A stretch of 64,000 nt of DNA from Pseudoflavitalea rhizosphaerae (GCF_003991355.1 NZ_RCSU01000002.1:372001-436000), one strand, 5' to 3'. Positions 8,840 to 17,897 are shown, counted from the stretch's first letter. The notes: generated by a model from the letters alone, not told the origin. A program made the numbers and translations.

Positions 8840-9181
8840 TTAATATTCAAATAATGGACGGATCTCTACACTACCTCCTGCATCCAGGGCAGGACAACCA
8901 TGCGCCAGCGTAGTGGCTTCTTCCAGGTCCGCTGCTCTCACAATGATAAAGCTGCCAAGCCTTTCCCTGATCTCAACAAAAGGACCATCTGTGATCACAC
9001 CGCCTGCGCGCAGCACCTTACCTTCATTGGCCAGTCTTGTTCCAATGTTCACCATCTTTTCGCTGGATTGAAGGTGACCGATCCATTCCTGCCATTTGCG
9101 GGTAATGGCTTCAAAATCTTTAGGCGATACATTACTGTAATCATAATCCGGTTGTCTGAACAACAGCGCGAACTCTTTCAT
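8840..9181 (-). CDS. DGPF/YCII-domain protein, ECF42 partner
   Basis: A 113-residue protein of the YCII-related fold with the hallmark TDGPFVEIRERLGSF (D65-F68). Such proteins accompany ECF42 sigma factors; their biochemical function is not settled. The coding region ends exactly where the sigma gene starts, indicating one transcript. The upstream gap to the AhpD-like gene is about 40 bp, so three genes probably form one operon (AhpD-like, DGPF, sigma). Confidence 0.88.
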   Translation of the reverse strand: MKEFALLFRQPDYDYSNVSPKDFEAITRKWQEWIGHLQSSEKMVNIGTRLANEGKVLRAGGVITDGPFVEIRERLGSFIIVRAADLEEATTLAHGCPALDAGGSVEIRPLFEY

Positions 9182-9223
9182 TTTTACTGGAATTGAAAAG
9201 TGAAATTATTTGTTTTTGACCGA

Positions 9224-9694
9224 TTATTGCGCACTTGCAAACTGACCGGGTTGATAATCTCCTGCCGGCGTCCGGAATGCCACATTGAGGCGGTTGTAAC
9301 TGTTGATGGCAATCACACAAACAGTGAGCTCAGCCATTTCCTGTTCCGTGAATTGCGCAGTTGCTTCAGCATATACCGCATCCGAAACAGGGCCTTTCGC
9401 GATCAACGTCACAGCTTCGGCCCAGGCCAGGGCTGCGCGCTCCCTTGGTGTATAAAGTTTAGTGGCATCATGCCAGGCGCCCAGCATCAGCATCCTTTGC
9501 TCTGTTTCACCCATTACACGCAGGTCCTTCGTATGCATATCGAGGCAAAATGCACATCCGTTGATCTGTGAAACGCGGATATAGATCAGGTGCTGCAGTT
9601 TGGGATCGATGGTTGATTTGGAGAGATAAGAATGGAAACCATTCAATGCTCTCAATACATTACCACCCTTTGCGAATAAATTCATTCTTTCCAT
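9224..9694 (-). CDS. Carboxymuconolactone decarboxylase / AhpD-like protein
   Basis: A 156-residue alpha-helical protein with the peroxidase-type motif NGCAFCLDMH (Cys47, Cys50, His54), as in AhpD alkylhydroperoxidases, where the two cysteines reduce peroxides. The helix RERAALAWAEAVT and the C-terminal LNVAFRTPAG are also typical of the family. It is the first gene of the probable AhpD-DGPF-ECF42 operon. GGACA-containing palindromes lie in the 220-bp divergent region that it shares with the FtsX permease gene. Confidence 0.88.
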   Translation of the reverse strand: MERMNLFAKGGNVLRALNGFHSYLSKSTIDPKLQHLIYIRVSQINGCAFCLDMHTKDLRVMGETEQRMLMLGAWHDATKLYTPRERAALAWAEAVTLIAKGPVSDAVYAEATAQFTEQEMAELTVCVIAINSYNRLNVAFRTPAGDYQPGQFASAQ

Positions 9695-9748
9695 AATACT
9701 GAGTTTTTATTGTTTTATACTTCAGTAATGCGCGGGAAAGGCAAAACT

Positions 9749-9819
9749 GGACAAGTGGACAAAAATATTTTTCATTTTTTCTGAAACAGGCTGTCCATAC
9801 CCGGACAAAAACTGTCCGG
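9749..9819. promoter_or_regulatory. Cluster of GGACA half-sites and a long dyad
   Basis: Two direct TGGACA motifs (GGACA at 9749 and 9757) precede a perfect 7-bp dyad CCGGACA-AAAAC-TGTCCGG (9801-9819). The cluster lies between the divergent AhpD-like and FtsX genes. A related AGGACA-AA-TGTCCT dyad precedes the Crp/Fnr gene at 12871, so this regulator is a candidate binder; the spacers differ (5 and 2), so the link is tentative. Confidence 0.35.
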
Positions 9820-9919
9820 AAATGAACAGGCGGGATTTATCTTTTTCAGTAAATTATTTATTTTCAACCCCTTGTCAACTGGCATGCTGCTTGGTTCAAT
9901 ACCTGTACAAATCCCGTTT

Positions 9920-12286
9920 ATGTTCCGCAACTATTTCAAAACCGCCTGGAGAAACCTGCTCAAAAACAAGTCTTACAGCGCCATAAATGTGTTCGGCCTG
10001 GCCGCCGGTATGACCGTTACGCTGCTGATCGGTCTATGGGTCTACCATCAGTACTCGTATAACAAGTTCCTTCCTGATCATGGAAGATTGTACCGGGTGC
10101 AAAGGAACTTCAACAGCAACGGGGATACCCTTACCTTCCGGACAAGTTCCCTCCGGCTGGCAGATGCCCTTCGCAGCGGTTATGATGAAATAGAAGCAGT
10201 AGCCGAATCTGATTGGATGGGCGCTCACGGGCTGATGGTGGGTGAAAAAAAGATCTACCAGCAGGGCGGCATGGTGGGAACAGAATTCCTGAAGATGTTC
10301 GGTTTTCCCTTACTGAAAGGAAATGCCGGTACAGTTTTGAACGATCCCTATTCCATCGTCTTGACAGAATCAACGGCCAAAGCACTTTTCGGAAATGAAG
10401 CCCCCGTGAACAAAATGGTGCGCATCGATAATAAGCATGATCTGAAAGTGACGGGGATCCTGAAAGACATCCCCTCCAATTCTTCCCTTCAATTCCACTA
10501 CCTGGTACCTTTTCAATACAAGGAACTTTCCAGCCCCAAAGGCCAGCTCAATCATACCAATTTCGACAATAACGCCTACCAGGTTTTTGTAAAACTGAAA
10601 AAAGATATTCCCTACGCGCAACTCGCACCAAAGATCAGACTGATCACCCATATACAGCAATCCATCAATGGAGAAAACTCTTATGTTACGCTCCAGCCCA
10701 TGGATCGCTGGCATCTTTATTCGAATTATGTAAATGGAAAAGATACGGAAGGCCTCCTGGAATATGTGAGGATCTTCACGCTGGTAGGATCGCTGGTATT
10801 GTTGATCGCCTGTATCAATTTCGTGAATCTGACTACGGCCCGTTCTGAAAAAAGAGCGCGGGAAGTTGGTGTGAGAAAAGCGATCGGATCTGCAAAAAAA
10901 CAACTGGTGTTCCAGTTCCTGCTGGAATCATTCTTACTTATCCTGGTTGCTTTCGGTTGCGCATTACTGCTGTTGCACCTGTTGTTGCCTGCATTCAATG
11001 CATTGACGGAAGCCAGCCTGCAAATCCCCTATAACAGCCTTGTTTTCTGGAGCCTGATGGCTGGCCTGGTTTTGATCACAACATTGGTGGCAGGCAGCAG
11101 GCCCGCTTTCTATCTTTCCTCCTTTCAACCTGTGAAAGTATTGAAAGGCAGTTTAGGACAGGGAAGCAGCCACTCTCTTTTCCGTAAAACGCTTGTGGTG
11201 ATTCAGTTCAGTTGTTCTGTGGCGCTGATCATCGGCACCATCGTGATCTACCGTCAGATCAATTATGCGAAAAACAGGCCGAATGGTTATGAGCTTGCCG
11301 GACTCGTGGAATTGGACATGAACCCCGATCTGAAACGCAATTACAACGCTTTCAAAAATGAGGCCCTGCAGTCTGGCATCGTTTCCGCCATGACAACGGC
11401 ATCCAGCCCCGCCACTGATATTTACTGGCACTCCGATGTTGAACATTGGCCTGGAAAAACAGAAAAGGAAACAATTGAAATGGGCGTGATCATTACCACT
11501 CCGGATTACTTCAAAACAATGGGAATGGAAATGAAAGAAGGTCGTGTATTCAGGAATGAATATGATTCCTTCAGCGTGATCTTCAATGAAGCCGCCATCG
11601 ATAAAATGCGCATAAAGGACCCCGTTAACCAGGTAGTCCGCTGGCAGGGCGACAATCTTACGATTGCCGGTGTGGTGAAGGACGCCCTGATGCTCTCTCC
11701 TTTCGATTCAGCAGATCCAACTATGTTCATGATAGACTACAATGCTGCAGGCGCCCTTCTATTCAGGATCGCACCGGGAATAAGCACGCAGGAAGCGATA
11801 AGCAAACTCGGTTCCATTTTCAATAAATACAGTCCTGCATTCACTTTCGAGTATTCGTTCGCAGATGAGAACCATGCAGCCAAATTCAGGATGGAAGTCC
11901 TGATCGGTAAGCTGGCGGCTATATTCGCTTCACTGGCCATTTTCATCAGTTGCCTGGGGTTGTTCGGATTGGCAGCATATATCGCGGAACAACGCACCAG
12001 GGAGATCGGGATCCGCAAAGTACTGGGCGCTTCACTCACACAATTATTACTGTTGCTGTCGAAGGATTTTCTTTTACTGGTGCTGATCAGTTGTGTGATC
12101 GCCTCTCCACTGGCGCTCTGGTTCCTGGAAGGCTGGTTGAAACAATACAGTTACCGCATCAATATTGGCGCCATGGTGTTTATCTGGGCAGCGCTGATTG
12201 CACTGGTGATTGCAGTAGTGGTGATCAGTTTCCAGACATTGAAAGCTGCCATGATGAGCCCGGTAAAATCATTGAAAAGCGAATAA
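9920..12286 (+). CDS. FtsX/MacB-type ABC transporter permease 1
   Basis: A 788-residue inner-membrane permease, counted from MFRNYFKTAWRNLLKNKSY; the frame is open to 9872, but this start matches family N-termini. It has a first membrane segment (~22-42), a MacB-type periplasmic domain, an FtsX domain around residues 290-410, a second periplasmic domain, and a C-terminal FtsX domain from ~660 with the hallmark EQRTREIGIRKVLGAS. No ATPase gene is adjacent, as is usual for this large Bacteroidota class, whose likely roles are export or mechanotransmission in stress defence. The gene converges with the Crp/Fnr gene and their stops abut at 12286/12287. Confidence 0.9.
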   Translation: MFRNYFKTAWRNLLKNKSYSAINVFGLAAGMTVTLLIGLWVYHQYSYNKFLPDHGRLYRVQRNFNSNGDTLTFRTSSLRLADALRSGYDEIEAVAESDWMGAHGLMVGEKKIYQQGGMVGTEFLKMFGFPLLKGNAGTVLNDPYSIVLTESTAKALFGNEAPVNKMVRIDNKHDLKVTGILKDIPSNSSLQFHYLVPFQYKELSSPKGQLNHTNFDNNAYQVFVKLKKDIPYAQLAPKIRLITHIQQSINGENSYVTLQPMDRWHLYSNYVNGKDTEGLLEYVRIFTLVGSLVLLIACINFVNLTTARSEKRAREVGVRKAIGSAKKQLVFQFLLESFLLILVAFGCALLLLHLLLPAFNALTEASLQIPYNSLVFWSLMAGLVLITTLVAGSRPAFYLSSFQPVKVLKGSLGQGSSHSLFRKTLVVIQFSCSVALIIGTIVIYRQINYAKNRPNGYELAGLVELDMNPDLKRNYNAFKNEALQSGIVSAMTTASSPATDIYWHSDVEHWPGKTEKETIEMGVIITTPDYFKTMGMEMKEGRVFRNEYDSFSVIFNEAAIDKMRIKDPVNQVVRWQGDNLTIAGVVKDALMLSPFDSADPTMFMIDYNAAGALLFRIAPGISTQEAISKLGSIFNKYSPAFTFEYSFADENHAAKFRMEVLIGKLAAIFASLAIFISCLGLFGLAAYIAEQRTREIGIRKVLGASLTQLLLLLSKDFLLLVLISCVIASPLALWFLEGWLKQYSYRINIGAMVFIWAALIALVIAVVVISFQTLKAAMMSPVKSLKSE

Positions 12287-12859
12287 CTATTCCTGTTCGG
12301 AAATATGCTTCAACGCCCTGTTCAGACTCCGCAGGGTAATGCCCAGGTATGCGGCCATATCTTCTTTGGAAAAATCGAGCTGCTGCCTGGTCTGCAATTC
12401 CAGCAAACGTTTTACAGCATGATCAACAGTGTACAATTGTTGCAGGGAGGATCGCTGGCTGGTATTGATCACCCGCCCAGCCAATGCATCCAGCAATAGC
12501 TGGTTCAGCATAAGATCTTTCTGTAAAAGTGTACGGAAATAATCGATATTGATCGAGTATACCTGCACGTTTGTAAGCGCTTCCACATTGCAAAGGCACG
12601 CATTGTTGCGGATCGCTTCCAGGTCGCCCAGTATTTCACCTTCGCTCAGGAATTCAATAATGAAGTCCTTACCATTCTCCTCACTGAAATAGCATTTGGT
12701 GATCCCTTCCCTGATCACAGATACCTTCACTGCGGCTGTTCCCTGTTTGAGCAATAAACTGCCTTTAGGCCAGGTCCGGAGTGCAAAAGCCTCATGATGC
12801 TGATTGGAGGCAAACAGGTTTTGAATAAATTGCAGAAATGTAGGATTTGTCCTGAGCAT
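12287..12859 (-). CDS. Crp/Fnr-family transcriptional regulator
   Basis: A 190-residue regulator with an N-terminal cyclic-nucleotide-binding-like beta barrel (residues ~15-125, LLLKQGTAAVKVSVIREG; EFLSEGEILGDLEAI) and a C-terminal winged helix (DFSKEDMAAYLGITLRSLNRALKHI). The cNMP-pocket arginine/serine pattern is not evident, and there is no FNR cysteine cluster, so the effector is unknown. Many Bacteroidota proteins of this type act in stress or redox control. A dyad, AGGACAAATGTCCT, lies 12 bp before the start, and a shortened copy (AGGACAAATCCT) lies within its first codons. Confidence 0.9.
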   Translation of the reverse strand: MLRTNPTFLQFIQNLFASNQHHEAFALRTWPKGSLLLKQGTAAVKVSVIREGITKCYFSEENGKDFIIEFLSEGEILGDLEAIRNNACLCNVEALTNVQVYSINIDYFRTLLQKDLMLNQLLLDALAGRVINTSQRSSLQQLYTVDHAVKRLLELQTRQQLDFSKEDMAAYLGITLRSLNRALKHISEQE

Positions 12860-12870
12860 ATTTTCGGATT

Positions 12871-12884
12871 AGGACAAATGTCCT
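12871..12884. promoter_or_regulatory. Probable Crp/Fnr operator dyad
   Basis: AGGACA-AA-TGTCCT is a 14-bp perfect-arm palindrome in the 74-bp space between the divergent crp-like and HAD genes. AGGACAAATCCT recurs 18 bp inside the crp-like gene. Autoregulation by the adjacent regulator is the simplest reading. Confidence 0.45.
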
Positions 12885-12933
12885 TCAAAAACCTGAAACC
12901 TTCAATCAAATTTGCAACACGAAAACAAAACTA

Positions 12934-13623
12934 ATGTACAACCAGATAAAAGTGATAGCCTTCGATGCAGATGATACCATGTGGGTAAATGAACCTTATT
13001 TCCAGGAACTGGAAAAGAAATTTTGCGGACTGCTGGAAGACTATCTCCCACACCATTCCGTATCAAAGGAATTGTATAAAACAGAACTGCAGCGGCTTCC
13101 GCTTTATGGTTTCGGGATCAAAACCGTACTCCTGTGCATGATCGAAACCATCTCAAGGGTCACTGAAGGAAGGGCTTCCATCAAAATGGTGGACGAAGTG
13201 ATCAGGCTCGGGAACGAGCTTCTGCAAAAAGATATTGAAATGCTCGATGGAGTTCAGGAAGTATTGCAACACCTGAAAGGGAAATACAGGCTGGTAGTGG
13301 CTACCAAAGGTGATCTGCTGGACCAGGAAAGAAAATTGAAGAAATCAGGATTAATGGACTATTTCCATCATATCGAGATCATGAGCGACAAGAAAGTGCC
13401 GGATTATCATAAACTGCTGAAGCACCTGGATTGCGCTCCTGAACATTTCCTGATGCTTGGTAATTCCATTAAATCGGATGTATTGCCCGTGCTGGAACTG
13501 AATGGTCATGCCGTTCATATTCCCTATCATACTACCTGGGTGCATGAAGTGCATGACCAGGATGTGGTGCATCCGAATTTCAGGCAGGTGGAAAAGATCA
13601 GTGACATTTTGGAATTCCTGTAA
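12934..13623 (+). CDS. HAD-superfamily hydrolase
   Basis: A 229-residue phosphatase-like protein. Motif I is FDADDTMW with nucleophile Asp11 and acid/base Asp13. Motif II is around VVATKGD, the motif III lysine is in the KKVPDYHK region, and motif IV is LGNSIKSDVLP. The cap is alpha-helical and inserted after motif I. The substrate is not predictable beyond small phosphorylated metabolites. It is divergent from the Crp/Fnr gene. The 3' side holds a broken gene remnant and palindromic repeat copy 2. Confidence 0.88.
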   Translation: MYNQIKVIAFDADDTMWVNEPYFQELEKKFCGLLEDYLPHHSVSKELYKTELQRLPLYGFGIKTVLLCMIETISRVTEGRASIKMVDEVIRLGNELLQKDIEMLDGVQEVLQHLKGKYRLVVATKGDLLDQERKLKKSGLMDYFHHIEIMSDKKVPDYHKLLKHLDCAPEHFLMLGNSIKSDVLPVLELNGHAVHIPYHTTWVHEVHDQDVVHPNFRQVEKISDILEFL

Positions 13624-13638
13624 CTGTGGAAATCGATA

Positions 13639-13998
13639 TTCACTCCCCTATCAGCAACTTCACCACATTACGAGTCAGCAAATGGTGACAGAAGAAAATT
13701 TACCAACCGGGATGGCGAAGTAGTATTGACTGTTTTCGGAAGATTGAACCTCGACAGTGAAGGAGAAGTGATCCCGCTTTCCAAACAGTATGGCAATGAT
13801 TTGAAGAGGCTGCAAAACAAGCAAGCATCAAGTACAAAAAAAGCGGCAACGATTTCTACGTAATCTCAGGAGAATATAAAAATGGGAAAATATTCTATCA
13901 CAAGATGGTCCTGAAAGAAGACGCTTTCTGCTTTGCATTGCTGGAATATAGTAGTGACCAGAAAGATGTTTTCGATAAGTACGCCGTTGTTACATTTC
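13639..13998 (+). pseudogene. Frameshifted remnant of an unknown gene
   Basis: Two protein-like segments lie in different frames. The first reads KFTNRDGEVVLTVFGRLNL (from 13696) and goes on to PLSKQYGND. Near 13803 it continues in another frame as EEAAKQASIKYKKSGNDFYV, then SGEYKNGKIFYHKMVLKEDA and a further ~30 residues ending DKYAVVTFHF. Restoring one base joins them into one sensible sequence, so a single frameshift is likely. No start codon in a credible context is visible, so the 5' end is probably lost as well. No family is recognised. Repeat copy 2 begins about 10 bp after the readable part. Confidence 0.55.
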
Positions 13999-14008
13999 AT
14001 TTCGCTGT

Positions 14009-14144
14009 GCCCACTCGCTCGCCTCTGGCGAGTGAGTTTTGTTTAGTCGCCTCTGGCGACGCGGTGTTCGCCGGAGGCGAACAAATACAAGTCACTCGCC
14101 GGGAGGCGAGCGACTGCCAGCTCTCTGCCCCTTTAGTCAGTCCC
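14009..14144. repeat. Dispersed multi-hairpin palindromic repeat, copy 2
   Basis: The forward-oriented centre is GTCGCCTCTGGCGAC-GCGGTG-TTCGCCGGAGGCGAA. It is framed by outer arms that begin CACTCGCTCGCC and end GGCGAGCGACTGCCAGC. The right terminus CCCCTTTAGTCAGTCCC mirrors the GGGGCTGACTAAAAAGG of copies 1 and 7. The left terminus is missing, where the copy meets the broken gene. It lies about 60 bp before the ECF41 gene. Confidence 0.85.
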
Positions 14145-14204
14145 TTTTTTTGCACCGGCTGTCACATTCAAAAAACCTACCTTGTCTTATGCTAAAAGGC
14201 AATC

Positions 14205-15107
14205 ATGGCCGATAAAACAGACATATTCCTGGAATACAGATCGCTCCTCTTTTCCATCGCCTACAATATGCTGGGCAGTGTGGATGCAGCGGAAGACCTG
14301 GTACAGGACAGCTACCTGAAATGGATGGCTTCCGAAGAAACGGATATCCGGTTCGTGAAGTCGTACCTGGTGAAAACAGTCACCAATCTCTGCATCAACT
14401 ACCTCAACAGCGCAAGAATGCGCCGCGAATCCTATGTGGGCATCTGGCTGCCCGAGCCCCTTCAACAATCCGATACACGCTCCGGCAGCGCCGGCATTGA
14501 ATCCTGGCATGCACTCTCCATCGGTATCCTCGTTTTACTGGAAAAACTAACGCCACAGGAAAGGGCCATCTTCCTGCTGAAGGAAATATTTGCGTACGAT
14601 TATTTTGAACTGGCGCAAATATTCGATAAATCAGAACAAAACTGCAGGCAGATCTTCAAACGCGCCAAAGATCATTTAGGCAACGATACCCGGCGTTTTG
14701 AGGTAGACCTGAAAGTGCACGGGAAAGTTCTGAACAATTTCCTGCAAGCACTCAAAGATGGACACATGGACGAACTGATCCATCTCCTCAAAGAAGATAT
14801 CGTTCTCTATGCTGATGGCGGGGGCTCCGTTCTTCACGCCAATGGCAGACGGTTCACAGCCGCACTCAAACCAGTACATGGGAAAGAACATGTAAGCAGG
14901 CTACTGGCTTCAGTAGTACTCAAAATGCGGCAATACGTTCCTGCATTTTCGCAGCAACTGATCATGGCGAATGGCCTTCCTTCGGTCCTCACCAGTTCCG
15001 GAGACGAACCACTAAGCCTGATCTCCATCGAACCGGAAGACGACCATATCCGGAATATCTATCTGCAGACCAATCCAGAAAAACTGCATTCCTTCAGAAA
15101 AATATAA
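14205..15107 (+). CDS. ECF41-type RNA polymerase sigma factor
   Basis: A 300-residue ECF sigma factor with the marks of group ECF41: region 2 (residues ~8-75, AYNMLGSVDAAEDLVQDSYLKW), the linker motif WLPEP at 81-85, region 4 at ~105-160, and a SnoaL-like C-terminal domain of ~130 residues. That domain contains YADGGG and ends with the NPEKL motif (290-294). In ECF41 the fused domain replaces an anti-sigma factor and modulates activity. Typical ECF41 targets are adjacent enzyme genes; here a SnoaL-like gene follows 11 bp downstream and an NmrA-like gene after it. Confidence 0.92.
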   Translation: MADKTDIFLEYRSLLFSIAYNMLGSVDAAEDLVQDSYLKWMASEETDIRFVKSYLVKTVTNLCINYLNSARMRRESYVGIWLPEPLQQSDTRSGSAGIESWHALSIGILVLLEKLTPQERAIFLLKEIFAYDYFELAQIFDKSEQNCRQIFKRAKDHLGNDTRRFEVDLKVHGKVLNNFLQALKDGHMDELIHLLKEDIVLYADGGGSVLHANGRRFTAALKPVHGKEHVSRLLASVVLKMRQYVPAFSQQLIMANGLPSVLTSSGDEPLSLISIEPEDDHIRNIYLQTNPEKLHSFRKI

Positions 15108-15118
15108 AACTGAAACAT

Positions 15119-15529
15119 ATGTCAATCAACAGCAACAAAGAAGTGGTAGCCCGCTTCAACAGGGAAGTTATTGCCGGTAAAGACCTGAAAACATTCGATG
15201 CACTGATGGCGCCGGATTTTGTGAACCATTCAGCTCCTCCCGGTGTTTCACCGGCCGCAGACGGCATGATCGCATTCCTTCAGAATGTACTCTGGAAAGC
15301 GTTTTCAGACATCCGTATCGATATCCTTGACCAGGTAGGTGAAGGCGATAAAATATGCACGCGCAAAAAAATAAGCGGTGTGCATGTGGGTGAATTCTTC
15401 GGCATGCCGGCCACCAACAAACGAATCAATATCGAAATGCTGGAAATTGTGCGCGTGCAGAACGGACAATACCTGGAACACTGGAGTATCTGGAATTACC
15501 TCAAAGTGATGGCGCAGGTGAGGTCCTGA
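15119..15529 (+). CDS. SnoaL-like (ester cyclase type) protein
   Basis: A 136-residue alpha+beta-barrel protein. It shows the family elements FNREVIAGKDLKTFDALMAPDFVNHSAPP, FSDIRIDILDQVGEGDKI and the C-terminal EHWSIWNYLKVMAQ. SnoaL-type proteins include polyketide cyclases, but most members of this small type have unknown substrates. It follows the ECF41 sigma gene with only 11 bp between, so co-transcription is likely. Confidence 0.85.
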   Translation: MSINSNKEVVARFNREVIAGKDLKTFDALMAPDFVNHSAPPGVSPAADGMIAFLQNVLWKAFSDIRIDILDQVGEGDKICTRKKISGVHVGEFFGMPATNKRINIEMLEIVRVQNGQYLEHWSIWNYLKVMAQVRS

Positions 15530-15606
15530 ATTGAGTAAGCTGATTGTCGGTTTTGTTCTATGGGAGGGACTGCCCTGCTGCTAATTTTGGTTAAAAATCA
15601 AAAGCA

Positions 15607-16455
15607 ATGAATACGAACAAAACCGTTACCACAGCCATCGCAGCTCCCATTTTCGTGATCGGAGGAAACGGAAGAACAGGAAAAAGGATCGTGCAAAGAC
15701 TGAACGAATTGCGCATACCAGTACGCGTTGGATCGCGAAGCGGCGATCCTTCGTTCGACTGGACCAATCGCAGTACCTGGGCTCCTGCACTGGAAGGGAT
15801 GAAGGCAGTGTATATTTCTTATCAGCCTGATCTGGCCGTTGAAGGCGCAACAGACGATATCCGATACCTGGCGGAACTGGCAGCCAAAGCCGGTATTCAG
15901 AAACTGGTCTTATTATCCGGCCGCGGCGAGCCGGAAGCGATGGCCTGTGAAGAGATCATTCAACAATCAGGTATCGATCATACCATCCTCCGTTGCAGCT
16001 GGTTCTTCCAGAATTTCAGTGAAAGCGTTTTCCAGGAACCATTGCAGGCAGGACTGCTGGCCCTCCCCACAGGTGATATGAAAGAGCCTTTCGTGGATGC
16101 GGATGATATCGCAGAAGTGGCTGTTGCTGCCTTTACTGATGCAAAACATGCCAACAGGCTGTATGAGCTCACAGGTCCCCGACTGATGACCTTCAAAGAG
16201 ATCACGGCAGAGATAGCCAAAGCAACAGGCAGGGACATACGCTTTCAGGATGTATCCATTGAAGAATACTGTAAAACACTCGAAGGGTTCGGACTCCCCC
16301 CGGACTATGTACAGTTCATAAGCTATCTTTTCACCGAATTGTTCGACGGACGTAATGCATCCCTCACCAAAGGTGTACAGCAGGCGTTGAACAGGGAGCC
16401 TTCCGATTTTTCTTCCTTCGTTCAGAAAAATATTCCCACAGGCATCTGGAGCTGA
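15607..16455 (+). CDS. NmrA-like NAD(P)-binding protein
   Basis: A 282-residue atypical short-chain dehydrogenase. The N-terminal Rossmann motif is VIGGNGRTGKRI (GGNGRTG at 19-25), followed by VGSRSGDPSFDW. A KLVLLSGRGEPEA strand replaces the classical active-site YxxxK, as in NmrA and related quinone-oxidoreductase-like proteins. Later parts (DADDIAEVAVAAFTD; YELTGPRLMTFKEI) match the family. It may reduce quinones or act as a redox-sensing protein. Its place, 78 bp after the SnoaL gene, fits the enzyme gene usually found with ECF41. Confidence 0.87.
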   Translation: MNTNKTVTTAIAAPIFVIGGNGRTGKRIVQRLNELRIPVRVGSRSGDPSFDWTNRSTWAPALEGMKAVYISYQPDLAVEGATDDIRYLAELAAKAGIQKLVLLSGRGEPEAMACEEIIQQSGIDHTILRCSWFFQNFSESVFQEPLQAGLLALPTGDMKEPFVDADDIAEVAVAAFTDAKHANRLYELTGPRLMTFKEITAEIAKATGRDIRFQDVSIEEYCKTLEGFGLPPDYVQFISYLFTELFDGRNASLTKGVQQALNREPSDFSSFVQKNIPTGIWS

Positions 16456-16658
16456 TCCTATATAGTAAGCAGTTTAATGAAATTTTAAGCGGAGCCGGAA
16501 TCCTTCTATGGAAGGGAAATGAGCAGAATTGAAAATAAGAGTTGACAGGGAAGACAGTAAAAAAGGTAATTTTTTTTGTTTATTATTGCACAAATGGGCT
16601 TATCCCGTCCTGCAAGCCGTTACTGTCCTACATTTCCTGTCACCTTAAATTCCGTATT

Positions 16659-17771
16659 ATGCCTCATCAAGGATTATTATACCGTACGATGAAACTGGCT
16701 TTACCCCTGTGGTCTGTAGCCTGCCCATTGATAGGCCTGGTTTTTATTTTGGCGGTAGGTGCAGAACATTCCGGCTGGATGGATATCATATTGGGCGCGG
16801 TGCTGATCAGTGTGGTATTGTCTGCCGTGCATCACGCGGAAGTGGTGGCGCATAAAGTGGGTGAGCCATATGGTACTTTGATCCTGGCCTTAGCCATCAC
16901 CGTTATAGAAGTATCCCTGATAGTTACCATCATGCTTAGCAAAGGCGGAGAGGAAAGCTCCACGCTGGCGCGCGATACTGTTTTTGCCGCCATCATGCTG
17001 ATCCTGACCGGCATTATTGGATTATGCCTGCTGATAGGTGGTTACCGCTACAAGGAACAGGTATTTGTGAAACAGGGGGTCAGCGCTGCATTGGTGACAC
17101 TATCGGCCATCACTATCCTAACACTTGTACTGCCCAATTACACCACCAGCGCCCTCGGGCCTGTTTACTCCACCAGCCAGCTGATCTTTGTGGCAATCGT
17201 GAGCCTGGTGTTGTATCTCGGATTTGTGATGGTGCAGGCTGTGCGTCACCGCGACTATTTTCTACCGGAAGATGCTTCGGAGGAGGACGAGAACGTGCAC
17301 GCCGCGCCGCCATCCAATTTTACAGCCACCACCAGTTTACTGTTGCTGGTACTGGCGCTGGCAGTGGTAGTGATCCTCAGCAAAAAATTATCGCCCGCTA
17401 TTGAAGGTATCGTAGTAGACCTCGGCGCTCCTAAAAGCCTGGTAGGTATCATCATCGCTGCTGTTATTCTCTTACCTGAAGGACTAGCCGCACTCAGGGC
17501 TGCCAGAAAGAACAGGCTACAAACCAGTCTCAACCTGGCCCTCGGTTCTGCACTCGCTTCTATCGGTCTCACTATTCCCGCTGTAGCCATCGTGGGTTAT
17601 TTTACCGGCTTCACCATCACCCTGGGCATCGATACCAAATCCACCCTGCTGCTGATATTATCACTTTTCACCATCAGTATATCTTTCGGCGCCGGCAGAA
17701 CGAATATCCTGCAGGGCATCGTACTGCTGATAATACTGGCTACCTATCTTTTCACTACAATCGTTCCCTGA
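16659..17771 (+). CDS. chaA: Calcium (sodium)/proton antiporter, ChaA type
   Basis: A 370-residue integral membrane protein with about eleven predicted segments, in the Ca2+/cation antiporter superfamily. It has the two repeated alpha motifs: HHAEVVAHKVGEPYGTLILA followed by LAITVIEVSLI in the first half, and AVILLPEGLAALRAARKNR with LNLALGSALASIGLTIP in the second. Each contains the transport-site glutamate. An acidic cytoplasmic loop (EDASEEDEN) separates the halves. The start MPHQGLLYRTMKLAL was preferred to the frame opening at 16542, whose extra 39 residues are unlike the family. It probably exports Ca2+ or Na+ in exchange for protons. Confidence 0.85.
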   Translation: MPHQGLLYRTMKLALPLWSVACPLIGLVFILAVGAEHSGWMDIILGAVLISVVLSAVHHAEVVAHKVGEPYGTLILALAITVIEVSLIVTIMLSKGGEESSTLARDTVFAAIMLILTGIIGLCLLIGGYRYKEQVFVKQGVSAALVTLSAITILTLVLPNYTTSALGPVYSTSQLIFVAIVSLVLYLGFVMVQAVRHRDYFLPEDASEEDENVHAAPPSNFTATTSLLLLVLALAVVVILSKKLSPAIEGIVVDLGAPKSLVGIIIAAVILLPEGLAALRAARKNRLQTSLNLALGSALASIGLTIPAVAIVGYFTGFTITLGIDTKSTLLLILSLFTISISFGAGRTNILQGIVLLIILATYLFTTIVP

Positions 17772-17897
17772 CGGGCATTTCAGCCCTGGCATGATTTTTA
17801 TAGACGAAAAACCTCCCCGCGCTGGGTATAACAATCCACACCGTTGGTATTGTTGCCTGCAATATTTTTGGCATAATCTATCAGCTGATATGTAATT

